From the NCBI GenBank assembly GCA_022843785.1, contig JALHMZ010000003.1:1-64000 (forward strand): DNA of 64,000 nucleotides, given 5' to 3'. The stretch comes from Nitrospira sp. Its GTDB lineage: Bacteria > Nitrospirota > Nitrospiria > Nitrospirales > Nitrospiraceae. Both the position numbers and the translations under genes were made by a program. The notes under the pieces are model-generated. The model had not been told where the DNA came from, did no database searches, and was given only the letters and a program-made list of their open reading frames with translations. This document shows positions 9,379 to 17,914 of this stretch, piece by piece (the first letter of the stretch is position 1; each line of letters begins with the position of its first letter).

Positions 9379-10512
9379 ATGGCAACGCTCATTTCAGTGG
9401 CATCCGGCAAAGGCGGTGTGGGCAAAAGCATTGTCTCGGTGAACCTCGCGTTAGCACTTGCGAAGTCGGGCCGCAAGGTTCTGCTGGCCGATCTCGATGT
9501 GGGCGGGGCCGATGCTCACATCATGGTTGGAGAATTGAATCCGCCGGTCACCTTGACGGATTTTCTTAATAAGCGGGTCGATCGATTGGATGCCGTCGCG
9601 ATCCCTGTCGGGTTTCATCCGAATCTCCGCCTGATTGCCGGTACCGGTGAGACCTTGGCCACGGCCAATATGGCCTATGCCCGCAAGAAGCGGCTGATGA
9701 AACATTTCCGCGATCTGGATGCCGATGTGGTGATCCTCGACATCGGGGCCGGCACCCAGTACCACGCCCTCGACTTCTTTCTGATGGCCGACATCCACCT
9801 GACCGTGGCGACTCCTGAGCCGACCTCGGTGCTGGATCTCTATCGATTTATCAAGTTGGCGGCGATCCGCCGCGTGTTGGCGTGCTTTCTTGCGCGCAGT
9901 CCCATGTCCGAGGTGCTGTCCAATCGTGATTTCACGAGCGTGGAGGAGGTCATGGAGGTCGCAGGCGCCACCGACGCAGAGGGGCGTGATGTGGCGGCTG
10001 CTGCATTGCGATCGTTTCGCCCCGGTCTCATCATCAATCGCACGTCAGGCCGTTCCCAAGTCAATGTGCTCTACCTCCGCAAGATTCTTCAGGACTATGT
10101 CGGCGGCGATTTGATGATGCTCGGTGAAATCCCCGAAGATCCGGCCGTCAGCCAGGCCGTCCGGAAGTTCCTGCCCGTCATTGAATATGCTCCCCAGTCC
10201 CTGGCTGCGAAAGGCCTGTTGGCCGTTTCTGCTGCTGTCGAGCAACTGCACCTGGCATACGTCGACAGCAGGAAAGAGCGACAGCACAGCGCAGGCGACA
10301 TAGAAGACAATCCGGCGTCGATCGAGACGGGAAGCACGTTACAGGTACTTCCCCTCAACCGGTTGAAACCCGAAGCTCTGCCCGCGGTCTGTGATTTGCG
10401 GTCGCTGAGCCGCACCGATGCTGTGCCAAATTCTGAAGAGAGTGAAAAGAGCGCTCCGCTCGAAGGCGTTGGTCACGAGGATAACAGGCAGAATGTCTCC
10501 GTCGTGCTGTGA
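9379..10512 (+). CDS. MinD/FlhG-like P-loop ATPase
   Basis: The 377-aa protein belongs to the MinD/ParA group. It starts with the deviant Walker [18 protein letters not shown], has [12 protein letters not shown] (Walker A') and [10 protein letters not shown] (Walker B). Relative to classical MinD it carries an insertion around residues 175-215 and a 90-residue Glu/Ser-rich tail. The overall shape is closest to FlhG/MinD-2-like proteins that position polar structures or set their number. No minC, minE, flhF or flagellar gene adjoins it, so the target cannot be given. Confidence 0.8.
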   Translation: MATLISVASGKGGVGKSIVSVNLALALAKSGRKVLLADLDVGGADAHIMVGELNPPVTLTDFLNKRVDRLDAVAIPVGFHPNLRLIAGTGETLATANMAYARKKRLMKHFRDLDADVVILDIGAGTQYHALDFFLMADIHLTVATPEPTSVLDLYRFIKLAAIRRVLACFLARSPMSEVLSNRDFTSVEEVMEVAGATDAEGRDVAAAALRSFRPGLIINRTSGRSQVNVLYLRKILQDYVGGDLMMLGEIPEDPAVSQAVRKFLPVIEYAPQSLAAKGLLAVSAAVEQLHLAYVDSRKERQHSAGDIEDNPASIETGSTLQVLPLNRLKPEALPAVCDLRSLSRTDAVPNSEESEKSAPLEGVGHEDNRQNVSVVL

Positions 10513-10645
10513 AAGGGGCGGGACTGAGATAATCGCCGCTCGCACTCGCTTCCCGCAGGAAACCCAGTGACTACTTCGGGAGAGATCATGAGAAGCGTCA
10601 GTCCTACGCAGAGGATCTGGCTAGGATTGAAGTAGGAATTGCTTG

Positions 10646-10789
10646 ATGTATCAGTGGTACGGTCTTGCGGTAACGAACGGTGAGAAGCCCGCGCCGATGC
10701 TTCGTGATGTGCTTGCCAAGCAGGTGACTTCTGCTCACATCGCTGAGGCCAAACAGCTGGCGGGGGAGTGGAAGCCGAAAGGTAAATGA
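10646..10789 (+). pseudogene. C-terminal relic of a Sel1-repeat (TPR-like) protein
   Basis: A 47-codon open frame reads M-YQWYGLAVTNGEK, then AHIAEAKQLAGEWKPKGK. Sel1-repeat proteins commonly end with this combination (WY-LA--NG, then a terminal IAEA-LA-EWKPK helix). There is no upstream repeat region in any frame; the preceding 130 bp are non-coding. This looks like the last repeat of a gene whose remainder was deleted. A genuine 47-residue protein cannot be excluded. Confidence 0.55.
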
Positions 10790-10802
10790 GCGCCGACTGC
10801 CC

Positions 10803-11282
10803 TCATGATGGCGGAGAATTCATCCGTTCGTGCTGTTGGCGGATGGCGTCGAGCAGCCTCTCTTCGGACCCTGAAAATCCCGGCATGGTGCGAAGCAGAT
10901 GCGAGCGAATCAGTTGCTCCAGGTCTGGCAGCGTGCGGATGCCGAGCCGGAAGTAGAGGTAGGTCACCAGCGAATCGGAGAGCCCCGGAAACTTCGACCA
11001 GTCTTTGACCTCCGGCGGCAAGGGGGTCTTTAGTTCTTCGTAGGCGCGAATCGTTCCGGTTTCAAGAAATTCCCTTATTTTCCCAGCCAGGTCCTTTCCC
11101 ACACCGTCAATGTCTTCCAGGCCCCGGCGCTGAGCCACGGCGGCAACATCTTCCTCAAGCGCCAGCAGCGCATCCGCGGCGCGTCGATAGGCCCGCACCC
11201 GATAGTGATTGGCCCGTTGAGCTGCGAGGAGTTCGGCCATGGACCGGAAATGAGCCGCCAGTTGTCGGTTATTTTCGTGCAT
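10803..11282 (-). CDS. helix-hairpin-helix protein resembling the N-terminal region of DNA polymerase X
   Basis: The 159-aa product starts NNRQLAAHFRSMAELLAAQRANHYRVRAYRRAADAL, the sequence type of the 8-kDa domain of family X polymerases. It has a helix-hairpin-helix element LEDIDGVGKDLAGKIREFLETGTI and a second such region near FPGLSDSL. The polymerase palm and PHP domains are absent, so it is a stand-alone DNA-binding module rather than a polymerase. GTG 11288 is an alternative start. Its gene is isolated on the minus strand between a gene relic and thiS. Confidence 0.75.
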   Translation of the reverse strand: MHENNRQLAAHFRSMAELLAAQRANHYRVRAYRRAADALLALEEDVAAVAQRRGLEDIDGVGKDLAGKIREFLETGTIRAYEELKTPLPPEVKDWSKFPGLSDSLVTYLYFRLGIRTLPDLEQLIRSHLLRTMPGFSGSEERLLDAIRQQHERMNSPPS

Positions 11283-11343
11283 GATCACCGTTTACGTGGG
11301 CCCATTGTGCGATGTGTCGGGTCTATTGAGCAAGGGGCCTTTA

Positions 11344-11373
11344 TTGACAAGGTGAATTCGCGTCTCATAGGAT
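11344..11373 (+). promoter_or_regulatory. sigma-70-type promoter of the thi cluster
   Basis: TTGACA at 11344-11349 and TAGGAT at 11368-11373 are separated by 18 bp. The thiS ATG begins only 8 bases after the -10 box, so the transcript would be leaderless or nearly so. No TPP riboswitch is seen. Confidence 0.5.
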
Positions 11374-11381
11374 GACGGGCG

Positions 11382-11600
11382 ATGCAGGAGACGATTCGAA
11401 TTCAGGTGAACGGCGAGGCCAGGGATTGGCGCAGCGGCGCAACGGTGGCGGATTTGTTGCGCGAGCTGGAGGTCAAGGCCGAACGTGTGGCGGTGGAGCT
11501 GAATCTGGAAATTCTTGATCGCGCGGCGTTCGCGCAACGTTCACTCCAGGACGGAGACCGGGTCGAGATCCTGGGTTTTATCGGCGGCGGATCATTTTAA
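11382..11600 (+). CDS. thiS: sulfur carrier protein ThiS
   Basis: Ubiquitin-like sulfur carrier for the thiazole moiety of thiamine, 72 aa. It opens with IRIQVNGEARDWRSGATVADLLRELE and ends EILGFIGGGSF. The Gly-Gly needed for thiocarboxylation is followed here by two residues (Ser-Phe) instead of being terminal. thiG follows after 9 bases with an AAGAGG ribosome-binding site. Adenylation would need a ThiF-type enzyme encoded elsewhere. Confidence 0.9.
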   Translation: MQETIRIQVNGEARDWRSGATVADLLRELEVKAERVAVELNLEILDRAAFAQRSLQDGDRVEILGFIGGGSF

Positions 11601-11609
11601 GAGGACACT

Positions 11610-12383
11610 ATGGCGGACGATCGGCTGATTATTGCGGGACGTGAGTTCAAGTCGCGGTTGTGGGTGGGCACGGGCAAGTATAAGGACTTTGTCGAAACAC
11701 AAAAAGCCATTGAGGCATCGGGCGCCGATGTCGTGACCGTGGCGGTGCGCCGTGTCAACATCACAGATCGTTCGAAGGATAATCTGCTCGACTACCTCGA
11801 TCCCAAGAAGTACACGATTTTGCCCAACACGGCCGGCTGCTACACGGTGGAAGATGCTGTACGGTATTCCCGCTTGGCCCGCGCGGCGGGTGTCTCTGAT
11901 TTGGTTAAGCTGGAAGTGCTCGGCGACGAGAAAACCTTGTTTCCTGACACGGCAGGGTTGATCGAAGCGGCCAAGATTCTCATCAAAGAAGGGTTCATCG
12001 TGCTGCCGTATACGAACGATGATCCGATTGTCGCAAAGAAGCTCGAGGATATCGGTTGTCCCGCTGTCATGCCGCTCGCCGCGCCGATCGGATCGGGACT
12101 GGGCATCCGCAATCCCTACAATCTGAAAATTCTCATGGAGTCCGTCAAGGTGCCGGTCATCGTCGATGCCGGGGTGGGGACTGCATCTGATGCGGCATTG
12201 GCGATGGAATATGGCGCCGATGCGGTGCTCATGAATACGGCCATCGCCGGCGCGCGGGATCCTCTTTCCATGGCTGAAGCGATGAAGTATGCGGTCTGGG
12301 CTGGACGGTTGGCCTATAAGGCCGGCCGGATTCCCAGGAAGCTGTATGCGACGGCCAGTAGCCCGATCGAAGGCATGTTGTAG
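11610..12383 (+). CDS. thiG: thiazole synthase ThiG
   Basis: Condenses 1-deoxy-xylulose 5-phosphate, dehydroglycine and ThiS thiocarboxylate to the thiazole phosphate. The 257 aa are full length: [17 protein letters not shown], the VTVAVRRVN block, [15 protein letters not shown], and [38 protein letters not shown]. It is flanked by thiS upstream and thiE downstream, so the cluster covers thiazole formation and coupling. Confidence 0.96.
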   Translation: MADDRLIIAGREFKSRLWVGTGKYKDFVETQKAIEASGADVVTVAVRRVNITDRSKDNLLDYLDPKKYTILPNTAGCYTVEDAVRYSRLARAAGVSDLVKLEVLGDEKTLFPDTAGLIEAAKILIKEGFIVLPYTNDDPIVAKKLEDIGCPAVMPLAAPIGSGLGIRNPYNLKILMESVKVPVIVDAGVGTASDAALAMEYGADAVLMNTAIAGARDPLSMAEAMKYAVWAGRLAYKAGRIPRKLYATASSPIEGML

Positions 12384-12389
12384 GGTCGG

Positions 12390-12491
12390 TAAGGCGTAAG
12401 GGGTAAGGTGTAAGGGGTAAAAAATGGTGAAGGGGAAGGGACCGAAATGTTCATGATGCCCCTTCTCACGCCGCACCCCTCACGTCTTACG
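12390..12491. repeat. tandem heptamers and inverted arm between thiG and thiE
   Basis: Four tandem 7-mers of the form TAAGGNG lie at 12390-12417. About 45 bp later CTCACGCCGCACCCCTCACG and CTTACG (12465-12491) form the rough complement, so the gap can fold into a long imperfect hairpin. It could separate thiG and thiE expression. Confidence 0.6.
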
Positions 12492-12501
12492 TTTGTCCGG
12501 C

Positions 12502-13128
12502 ATGCCTTCCGTTAATTTTCGCCTGCTGCTTGTCACCGATCGCCACCGGACGCATGGCCGCGCTCTCCCGTCGGTTCTTCAACAGGCTGTCGAGGCGGGG
12601 TTGCCTGCCATCCAACTGCGGGAGCGCGATCTGCCGACGAGCGAGGTGATGCGGTTGGCGCAAGAGATTCGAGCGATTACGTGGCCGCGTTCCGTTCCCT
12701 TGATCATCAATGACCGTGTCGATCTGATGTTGGCCCTGAATTTGGACGGCGTGCATCTGCGCGCGAATAGTCTGCCGGTTGCAGCCGTGCGAAGGATGGC
12801 CGGTGCCGATCGTCTGATCGGGCTCTCGACCCATTCTCTTGCGGAGGTCCAACAGGCCAACCGGGATGGGGCAGACTATGTGGTGTTTGGTCCGATCTTC
12901 GACACCCCGTCGAAGCGGCAGTTCGGATCCCCGGTTGGTTTGGAACAGCTGGCCGAGGTCTGTCGTCTGTCGGGAATCCCGGTGTTTGCCATCGGTGGTG
13001 TCACAGGCGTCTCCGCGCCCGAGGTGCTTCGGGCAGGGAGCCATGGCATCGCGGTGATCGGATCGATACTTGATCAAGAGGATGCCGCGGCTGCAACGAG
13101 AGCAATGATGGCGGCGCTGATGCCGTAA
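12502..13128 (+). CDS. thiE: thiamine-phosphate synthase ThiE
   Basis: Joins the thiazole and pyrimidine phosphates to give thiamine monophosphate. The product, 208 aa from ATG 12502, has FRLLLVTDR, QLRERDL, LIINDRVDLMLALNLDGVHL, LIGLSTHSLAEVQQA, DYVVFGPIFDTPSK and PVFAIGGVTG, all conserved ThiE/TenI blocks. A TTG at 12493 would add three residues. Confidence 0.94.
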   Translation: MPSVNFRLLLVTDRHRTHGRALPSVLQQAVEAGLPAIQLRERDLPTSEVMRLAQEIRAITWPRSVPLIINDRVDLMLALNLDGVHLRANSLPVAAVRRMAGADRLIGLSTHSLAEVQQANRDGADYVVFGPIFDTPSKRQFGSPVGLEQLAEVCRLSGIPVFAIGGVTGVSAPEVLRAGSHGIAVIGSILDQEDAAAATRAMMAALMP

Positions 13129-13267
13129 CATCCGGTGCGAGTTTTGATTGTGTCGCGATCCTGAATAGTTTCGTTCAGTTGACCACCCTCAGGTCGAGTG
13201 TTAGAATCCCGCGCATGTATCCGTGTTTGCGTTCAACCGGCGGTAGTTCTGTCTGTTGAGCCCTGAA

Positions 13268-15037
13268 ATGGGAGACAGTAAAGACCGGTCAAGCCGACTC
13301 CAGTCCGCCCGAGATACCGTGAAGAAGATCACGCAGCGGTTGTCTGAAGGTAAGACGGACATGATACACAAGAACGACGAACACGCCCGCGAGATCGACA
13401 AGCTTCGCGCTAAAATAGAGTCGCTGGAGGAAGAACTTCGGCGGCTGTATCAGTCACGTCATCAATTCGACCAAGCCAACAAGCAGAACGAAAAGCTCGT
13501 CGCCACGCTGCAGGATGCGAAGGCGCAGATCGAGGCGTTGCGCGCCGAGGTGGACAAATTGACGGCGCCGCCCTCGACCTACGCGATTTTTTCCGGCATG
13601 AACGAAGACGGCACAGGCAACGTCTATGTGTCGGGGCGAAAGATGAAGGTCAACGTCCACCCTTCCATTAAGGGTCCGAAACTGAGGAAGGGGCAGGAAG
13701 TCGTTCTGAACGAAGCGCTCAACGTTATTGAGATTAAGGGATTCGACAGCCAGGGCGAGGTGGTGCGCTTGAAAGACGTGCTCGAAGGGGGCCGCGCGCT
13801 GGTTACGCTTCATTTTGACGAGGAGAAAGTTGCGGATCTGGGCGATCCGTTGCTCGCCGAGCGGCTGAGCGTCGGCGATCATCTCTTGTACGACCCCCGA
13901 TCCGGGTATGTGATCGAGAAATTGCCCAAGTCGGAAGCGGAAGAGCTTGTCCTGGAGGAAGTGCCCGATGTCGATTATGAACATATCGGCGGACTCCAAG
14001 AGGAATTGGAGCACGTGCGCGATGCGGTTGAATTGCCGTTCCTCCATCCGCAGATCTTTGCCGAGTACAAACTGAGCGCGCCGAAGGGTGTGTTGCTCTA
14101 TGGCCCGCCCGGCTGCGGAAAGACGCTCATTGCCAAAGCCGTCGCCAATTCAATCGCAAAAAAGTTGGGCGATCGCGCGGGCAAAGAGATTCGGAGCTAC
14201 TTCCTCCATGTGAAAGGGCCGGAGCTGCTCAATAAATATGTGGGTGAATCTGAGCGGCAGGTGCGCGAAGTCTTCAAGAAAGCGAAGGAGCGCGCGGAAG
14301 ACGGTCATCCGGTGATCGTCTTTTTCGATGAAATGGATGCGCTGTTCCGTACCAGAGGAACCGGGATTTCGTCCGACATCGAATCGACCATCGTGCCGCA
14401 GTTTCTTTCGGAAATCGACGGAGTCGAGCGGCTACGCAACGTGATCGTCATCGGGGCCAGCAACCGGCAAGATCTGATCGATCCCGCGGTGCTTCGCGCC
14501 GGACGCCTGGATGTCAAAGTCAAAGTGGGGCGGCCGAATGCCGCCGCCGCGCGAGATATCTTCTCAAAGTATGTGTCGACCGATCTTCCCTTCGCCCAGG
14601 ATGAGGTGGAACGGCATGGGGGCGACCGGCGGGCGCTTGTGGAGTGGTTGACGTCCCTGACGGTGGATACGATGTATGCGGCGAGTGAAGAAAATAAGTT
14701 CATCGAGGTCACCTACGCCAACGGCGAAAAGGAAGTGCTGTACTTCAAGGATTTTGCCAGCGGTGCGCTGATTGAAGGCATCGTCTCGCGCGCGAAAAAG
14801 TTTGCGGTCAAGCGGGTGATTTCCGGCGAAGGGACCGGTCTCCGGTCGGATGATCTGGTGCGTGCCATCCGTGAGGAGTTCAAGGAACACGAAGATCTTC
14901 CGAATACGACCAATCCCGACGATTGGGCAAAAATCGCCGGGAAAAAGGGCGAGAAGATCATACATATTCGGACGATCAGCGGGGGGCCGGCCGAATCGCG
15001 GCAGATTGAAACGGTCACCACCGGCCACTACCTATAA
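13268..15037 (+). CDS. arc: proteasome-associated AAA+ ATPase (ARC/Mpa)
   Basis: Unfoldase that feeds tagged proteins into the 20S proteasome. From ATG 13268 (TTG 13256 is an alternative) the 589 aa contain an N-terminal coiled coil (about 30-95), which in Mpa captures Pup, then OB folds, then the AAA+ module with Walker A GPPGCGKT, Walker B VIVFFDEMDAL, and R-finger region DPAVLRAGRLDVKVKVGRP. The C-terminus ends GHYL, so a penultimate Tyr is available to dock on the PrcA ring, as in Mpa. It heads arc-dop-prcB-prcA-pafA. Its stop codon coincides with the first bases of a repeat element. Confidence 0.95.
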   Translation: MGDSKDRSSRLQSARDTVKKITQRLSEGKTDMIHKNDEHAREIDKLRAKIESLEEELRRLYQSRHQFDQANKQNEKLVATLQDAKAQIEALRAEVDKLTAPPSTYAIFSGMNEDGTGNVYVSGRKMKVNVHPSIKGPKLRKGQEVVLNEALNVIEIKGFDSQGEVVRLKDVLEGGRALVTLHFDEEKVADLGDPLLAERLSVGDHLLYDPRSGYVIEKLPKSEAEELVLEEVPDVDYEHIGGLQEELEHVRDAVELPFLHPQIFAEYKLSAPKGVLLYGPPGCGKTLIAKAVANSIAKKLGDRAGKEIRSYFLHVKGPELLNKYVGESERQVREVFKKAKERAEDGHPVIVFFDEMDALFRTRGTGISSDIESTIVPQFLSEIDGVERLRNVIVIGASNRQDLIDPAVLRAGRLDVKVKVGRPNAAAARDIFSKYVSTDLPFAQDEVERHGGDRRALVEWLTSLTVDTMYAASEENKFIEVTYANGEKEVLYFKDFASGALIEGIVSRAKKFAVKRVISGEGTGLRSDDLVRAIREEFKEHEDLPNTTNPDDWAKIAGKKGEKIIHIRTISGGPAESRQIETVTTGHYL

Positions 15038-15346
15038 CAGGATGCTGAAAAAGTCCGCCAGCGGCGTTCTCGCATCGCTCAGAGGCTCAACGTATGGAAC
15101 CTGTGGAGGCAAGGAACCTATCCGCTCGCATGTGATCGAAGCGAGCGGTTCAAGCGAAGCTTGGTATGTACCTCCTCGCGCTTCGCTCGCTGTGGCGTTG
15201 CCTGTGGAACGGTGCGTCTTGGCGCACCGGGGTGGGTGGGTGAGAATAGGGGCCATTTTGAGCATCCTGAAGTTAGTGGGACCTGTATTCCGATAGAATT
15301 TCCACGACGTTTCATGCGAGAGCTAAGTTTTCCAACAGTCTGCTAA
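15035..15346. repeat. MITE-like structured repeat, long copy (family A, copy 1)
   Basis: Begins with the arc stop codon: TAACAGGATGCTGAAAAAGT. An inner inverted repeat pairs CAGGATGCT at 15038 with AGCATCCTG ending at 15269. The outer right end, TGCTAA at 15346, mirrors the left end. It shares the first ~50 bp and the CATTTTGAGCATCCTG end with copies at 16853 and 51945 but is 106 bp longer because of an expanded, self-complementary centre (CGCTCGC/GCGAGCG). Confidence 0.8.
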
Positions 15347-15355
15347 CTATCTCTT

Positions 15356-16855
15356 ATGTCCGAACACACACCGACGAATCGCTCGCGAGTGCTTGGCACG
15401 GAAACCGAGTTCGGCATCGCGGCAAAGGACAATTCTTCCGCCGATCCTGTGACCGGCTCGATTGCCGTGATCGGGCACTACACAGGGCTTCCCGCGCCGG
15501 GTGCGATCTGGGACTACGAACATGAAAACCCGCTGTTGGATGCCCGTGGATTCGTCGTCGACGGTGAACGTGATTGTCCCAATCCCGACTACAATCGGCA
15601 GCTCAATAAGGTGTTGGCCAACGGCGGACGCCTGTATGTCGATGGGGCTCATCCCGAATATTCCACTCCGGAATGTTCGACGCCGCGTGAAGTGGTTGTC
15701 TTTGAGCGTGCCGGGGAGCGGATTCTCTCGCAGAGCCTCCGTGAAATGGCCAGGGTCCGGGGCGGCGAGCAATATGTGCTCTATAAGAATAATTCCGACG
15801 GCAAGGGCAACAGTTACGGCTATCATGAAAACTATTTAGTGTCGCGCGCCGTGCCCTTCGCAACCATCGCCCGGGTGCTGATCCCATTCCTGGTCACCAG
15901 GCCGATTTTCGCCGGGGCCGGCAAGGTCGGAGCGGAAAATCAGACCACTCCGGCGGAATATCAGATTTCTCAGCGTGCCGATTTTTTTGAATGTCTGCTT
16001 GATCTTAATACGATGGTCAAGCGGCCGATCATCAATACGCGCGATGAGCCGCACGCCGAGCATGCGAAGTTTCGGCGTCTCCATGTCATTGTGGGCGATG
16101 CCAATATGGCGGAGGTCTCCACCTATCTGAAGGTGGGCACCTTGGATATTGTGCTGGAACTTCTTGAGGCGGGAGCCACGTTGCCTTCGGTGGAGTTGGA
16201 CGAACCGGTTCGCGTGTTTAAGCAAGTGTCCCGCGATCTGGATATGAAGGAAACGCTCAAGCTGGCGGGTGGGCGTCCGACGACGGCGGTGGCCGTTCAG
16301 CGCGCCTATCTCAATGCGGCCGTGAGCTTTTATGCGGTGAACGGTCTCGACCCTTCGACTCAGGATATTTTGCGCCGTTGGGAGACGGTTCTCGATACCC
16401 TCGATCGTGACCCGCGTTTGCTGGTGCAACAACTGGATTGGGTGGCCAAGCGCCACATGATTGAGTCCTATATGGACCGTAAGGGCTGCGGATGGGACGA
16501 TCCCCGCATCAAGCTGATGGACCTGCAATACCATGATGTCCGCCCTGATCGAGGGCTGTTCTATACGCTGGAACGCGGCGATCATATCGAGCGGATCGTC
16601 GAGGAGGCTGAAATTCAACGCGCGGAACTGACCCCGCCCCCCGGAACCAGAGCCTATTTCCGTGGTCGCTGTGCGAGTAAGTTCGCCAAGGCGCTCTATG
16701 GGGCGAGCTGGACCTCGGTGCTGTTCGACGTAGGAAATGCCACGATCAAGAAAGTGCCGTTGATGGACCCCCATCGCGGCACGCAGGCTCTGACCGGCGG
16801 ACTGCTCGACACGGTCGATTCGGTCGATGCGTTGATCGAGAAGTTGAAGGCCTAG
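15356..16855 (+). CDS. dop: deamidase/depupylase Dop
   Basis: Member of the Dop/PafA carboxylate-amine ligase-like family that deamidates the C-terminal Gln of Pup-type modifiers and removes them from substrates. The 499 aa start RVLGTETEFGIAAKD (nucleotide and metal site) and include the long insertion after it (residues about 28-70) that distinguishes Dop from PafA, then YVDGAHPEYSTPECSTPRE with the active-site Asp. Later family blocks are IINTRDEPHAEHAKFRRLHVIVGDANMAE and DRKGCGWDDPRIKLMDLQYHD. It lies between arc and prcB. A modifier gene would be expected next to it, but none is visible. Confidence 0.94.
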   Translation: MSEHTPTNRSRVLGTETEFGIAAKDNSSADPVTGSIAVIGHYTGLPAPGAIWDYEHENPLLDARGFVVDGERDCPNPDYNRQLNKVLANGGRLYVDGAHPEYSTPECSTPREVVVFERAGERILSQSLREMARVRGGEQYVLYKNNSDGKGNSYGYHENYLVSRAVPFATIARVLIPFLVTRPIFAGAGKVGAENQTTPAEYQISQRADFFECLLDLNTMVKRPIINTRDEPHAEHAKFRRLHVIVGDANMAEVSTYLKVGTLDIVLELLEAGATLPSVELDEPVRVFKQVSRDLDMKETLKLAGGRPTTAVAVQRAYLNAAVSFYAVNGLDPSTQDILRRWETVLDTLDRDPRLLVQQLDWVAKRHMIESYMDRKGCGWDDPRIKLMDLQYHDVRPDRGLFYTLERGDHIERIVEEAEIQRAELTPPPGTRAYFRGRCASKFAKALYGASWTSVLFDVGNATIKKVPLMDPHRGTQALTGGLLDTVDSVDALIEKLKA

Positions 16856-17058
16856 CAGGATGCTGAAAAAGTCCGCCAGCGGCGTTCTCGCATCGCTCCG
16901 AGGCTCAACGTACCGAAGCGTACGCCTCGCCGCGTCACTCGCTGCGGCCTTGCTGAACAGCCATTTTGAGCATCCTGCAGTTCTGATTCCGTCAGGACCG
17001 TTCGACGGGCTTTCTGTGATGTGCGATGCCTAAATCGAGTGTTATTGCAGCCTGCTGA
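16853..17058. repeat. MITE-like structured repeat (family A, copy 2)
   Basis: 206 bp beginning with the dop stop codon TAG and ending CCTGCTGA. The inner 122 bp (16856-16977) have inverted ends CAGGATGCT...AGCATCCTG and an internal hairpin GAGGC...GCCTC with CGTAC/GTACG. It shares near-identical inner sequence and exactly the same total length with copy 3. It fills the whole dop-prcB gap, where the Pup/UBact gene would be expected. Confidence 0.85.
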
Positions 17059-17072
17059 TACGCGATGGATGA

Positions 17073-17909
17073 TTGTCTATGAAGCTGCCCTATCTGCCGA
17101 ATCACGACGAATCTAGCTTTTTCGATTTTGTCTCGACGCATCACCCGGGCCTGACGCCCGGCGGCCACGGAGTTGTGCCCGCCGATCGGTGGGCACAGCC
17201 GGAGTCGGCGCGATCGGGTGTGCCGATGGCGGTGCCCCATGCGACAACCGTGTTGGCCATTAAGTATCAGCAGGGTGTGGTGATTGCGGGCGACCGACGG
17301 GCGACGGAGGGATTTCAGATCGCCGATCGCCGTATTGAAAAGGTATTCAAGATCGATGAATTCTCTGCCATGGCGATTGCCGGCGCCGCCGGCCCCTGCA
17401 TTGAGATGGCCAGGCTGTTCCAAACCGAGCTGGAGCATTACGAGAAGTTGGAAGGTATGCAGCTGTCCTGCGAGGGGAAAGCCAATAAGCTCGGCCAGAT
17501 GGTCAAAGCCAATCTTCCGATGGTGTTTCATGGGCTGGTCGTGATGCCGTTGTACGTGGGCTATGATCTCAAGCGCGCCGAAGGGCGCATCTTCAAGTAC
17601 GATCTCGCTGGCGGTCGCTATGAGGAGTCGGATTATCACGCCATCGGATCTGGCGGAAAAGACGCGCGCAATACCATGCGCGAGTATTTCCAGAAAACTT
17701 TGTCGGAACCCGACGCGCTCAAGCTGGCGTTGACCGCGCTGTACAACGCCGCAGACGACGATGTGGGTACAGGAGGGCCGGATCTCGTTCGGGGGATCTA
17801 TCCGACGGCCAAGTTCGTCACGGCGCAGGGCATCGCCGATGTGGCCGACGACCGGATCCGTTCCGTTTACGACAGCATGATTGCCGTACGACGATCGAGG
17901 GAGACGTAG
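17073..17909 (+). CDS. prcB: 20S proteasome beta subunit PrcB
   Basis: Catalytic subunit, 278 aa, made as a precursor. The propeptide covers about residues 1-55. Autocatalytic cleavage before TTVLAIKYQQGVVIAGDRRAT would expose Thr56 as nucleophile, with Asp and Lys of the active site in the usual following positions. The gene starts ATG 17073, shortly after repeat copy 2, and prcA follows after 5 bases. Confidence 0.94.
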   Translation: MSMKLPYLPNHDESSFFDFVSTHHPGLTPGGHGVVPADRWAQPESARSGVPMAVPHATTVLAIKYQQGVVIAGDRRATEGFQIADRRIEKVFKIDEFSAMAIAGAAGPCIEMARLFQTELEHYEKLEGMQLSCEGKANKLGQMVKANLPMVFHGLVVMPLYVGYDLKRAEGRIFKYDLAGGRYEESDYHAIGSGGKDARNTMREYFQKTLSEPDALKLALTALYNAADDDVGTGGPDLVRGIYPTAKFVTAQGIADVADDRIRSVYDSMIAVRRSRET

Positions 17910-17914
17910 CCAGT

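Noticed and set aside
11283..11381. possible TPP riboswitch before thiS
   Set aside because: No CUGAGA-type core or paired arms are seen and the promoter abuts the start codon.
16860..17033. 57-codon open frame inside repeat A copy 2 (MLKKSASGVLASLRG...), considered as the missing UBact/Pup gene
   Set aside because: The same frame occurs in the other two copies with unrelated ends, it lies wholly in the structured repeat, and it does not end in Gly-Glu/Gly-Gln. It is most likely a spurious ORF.
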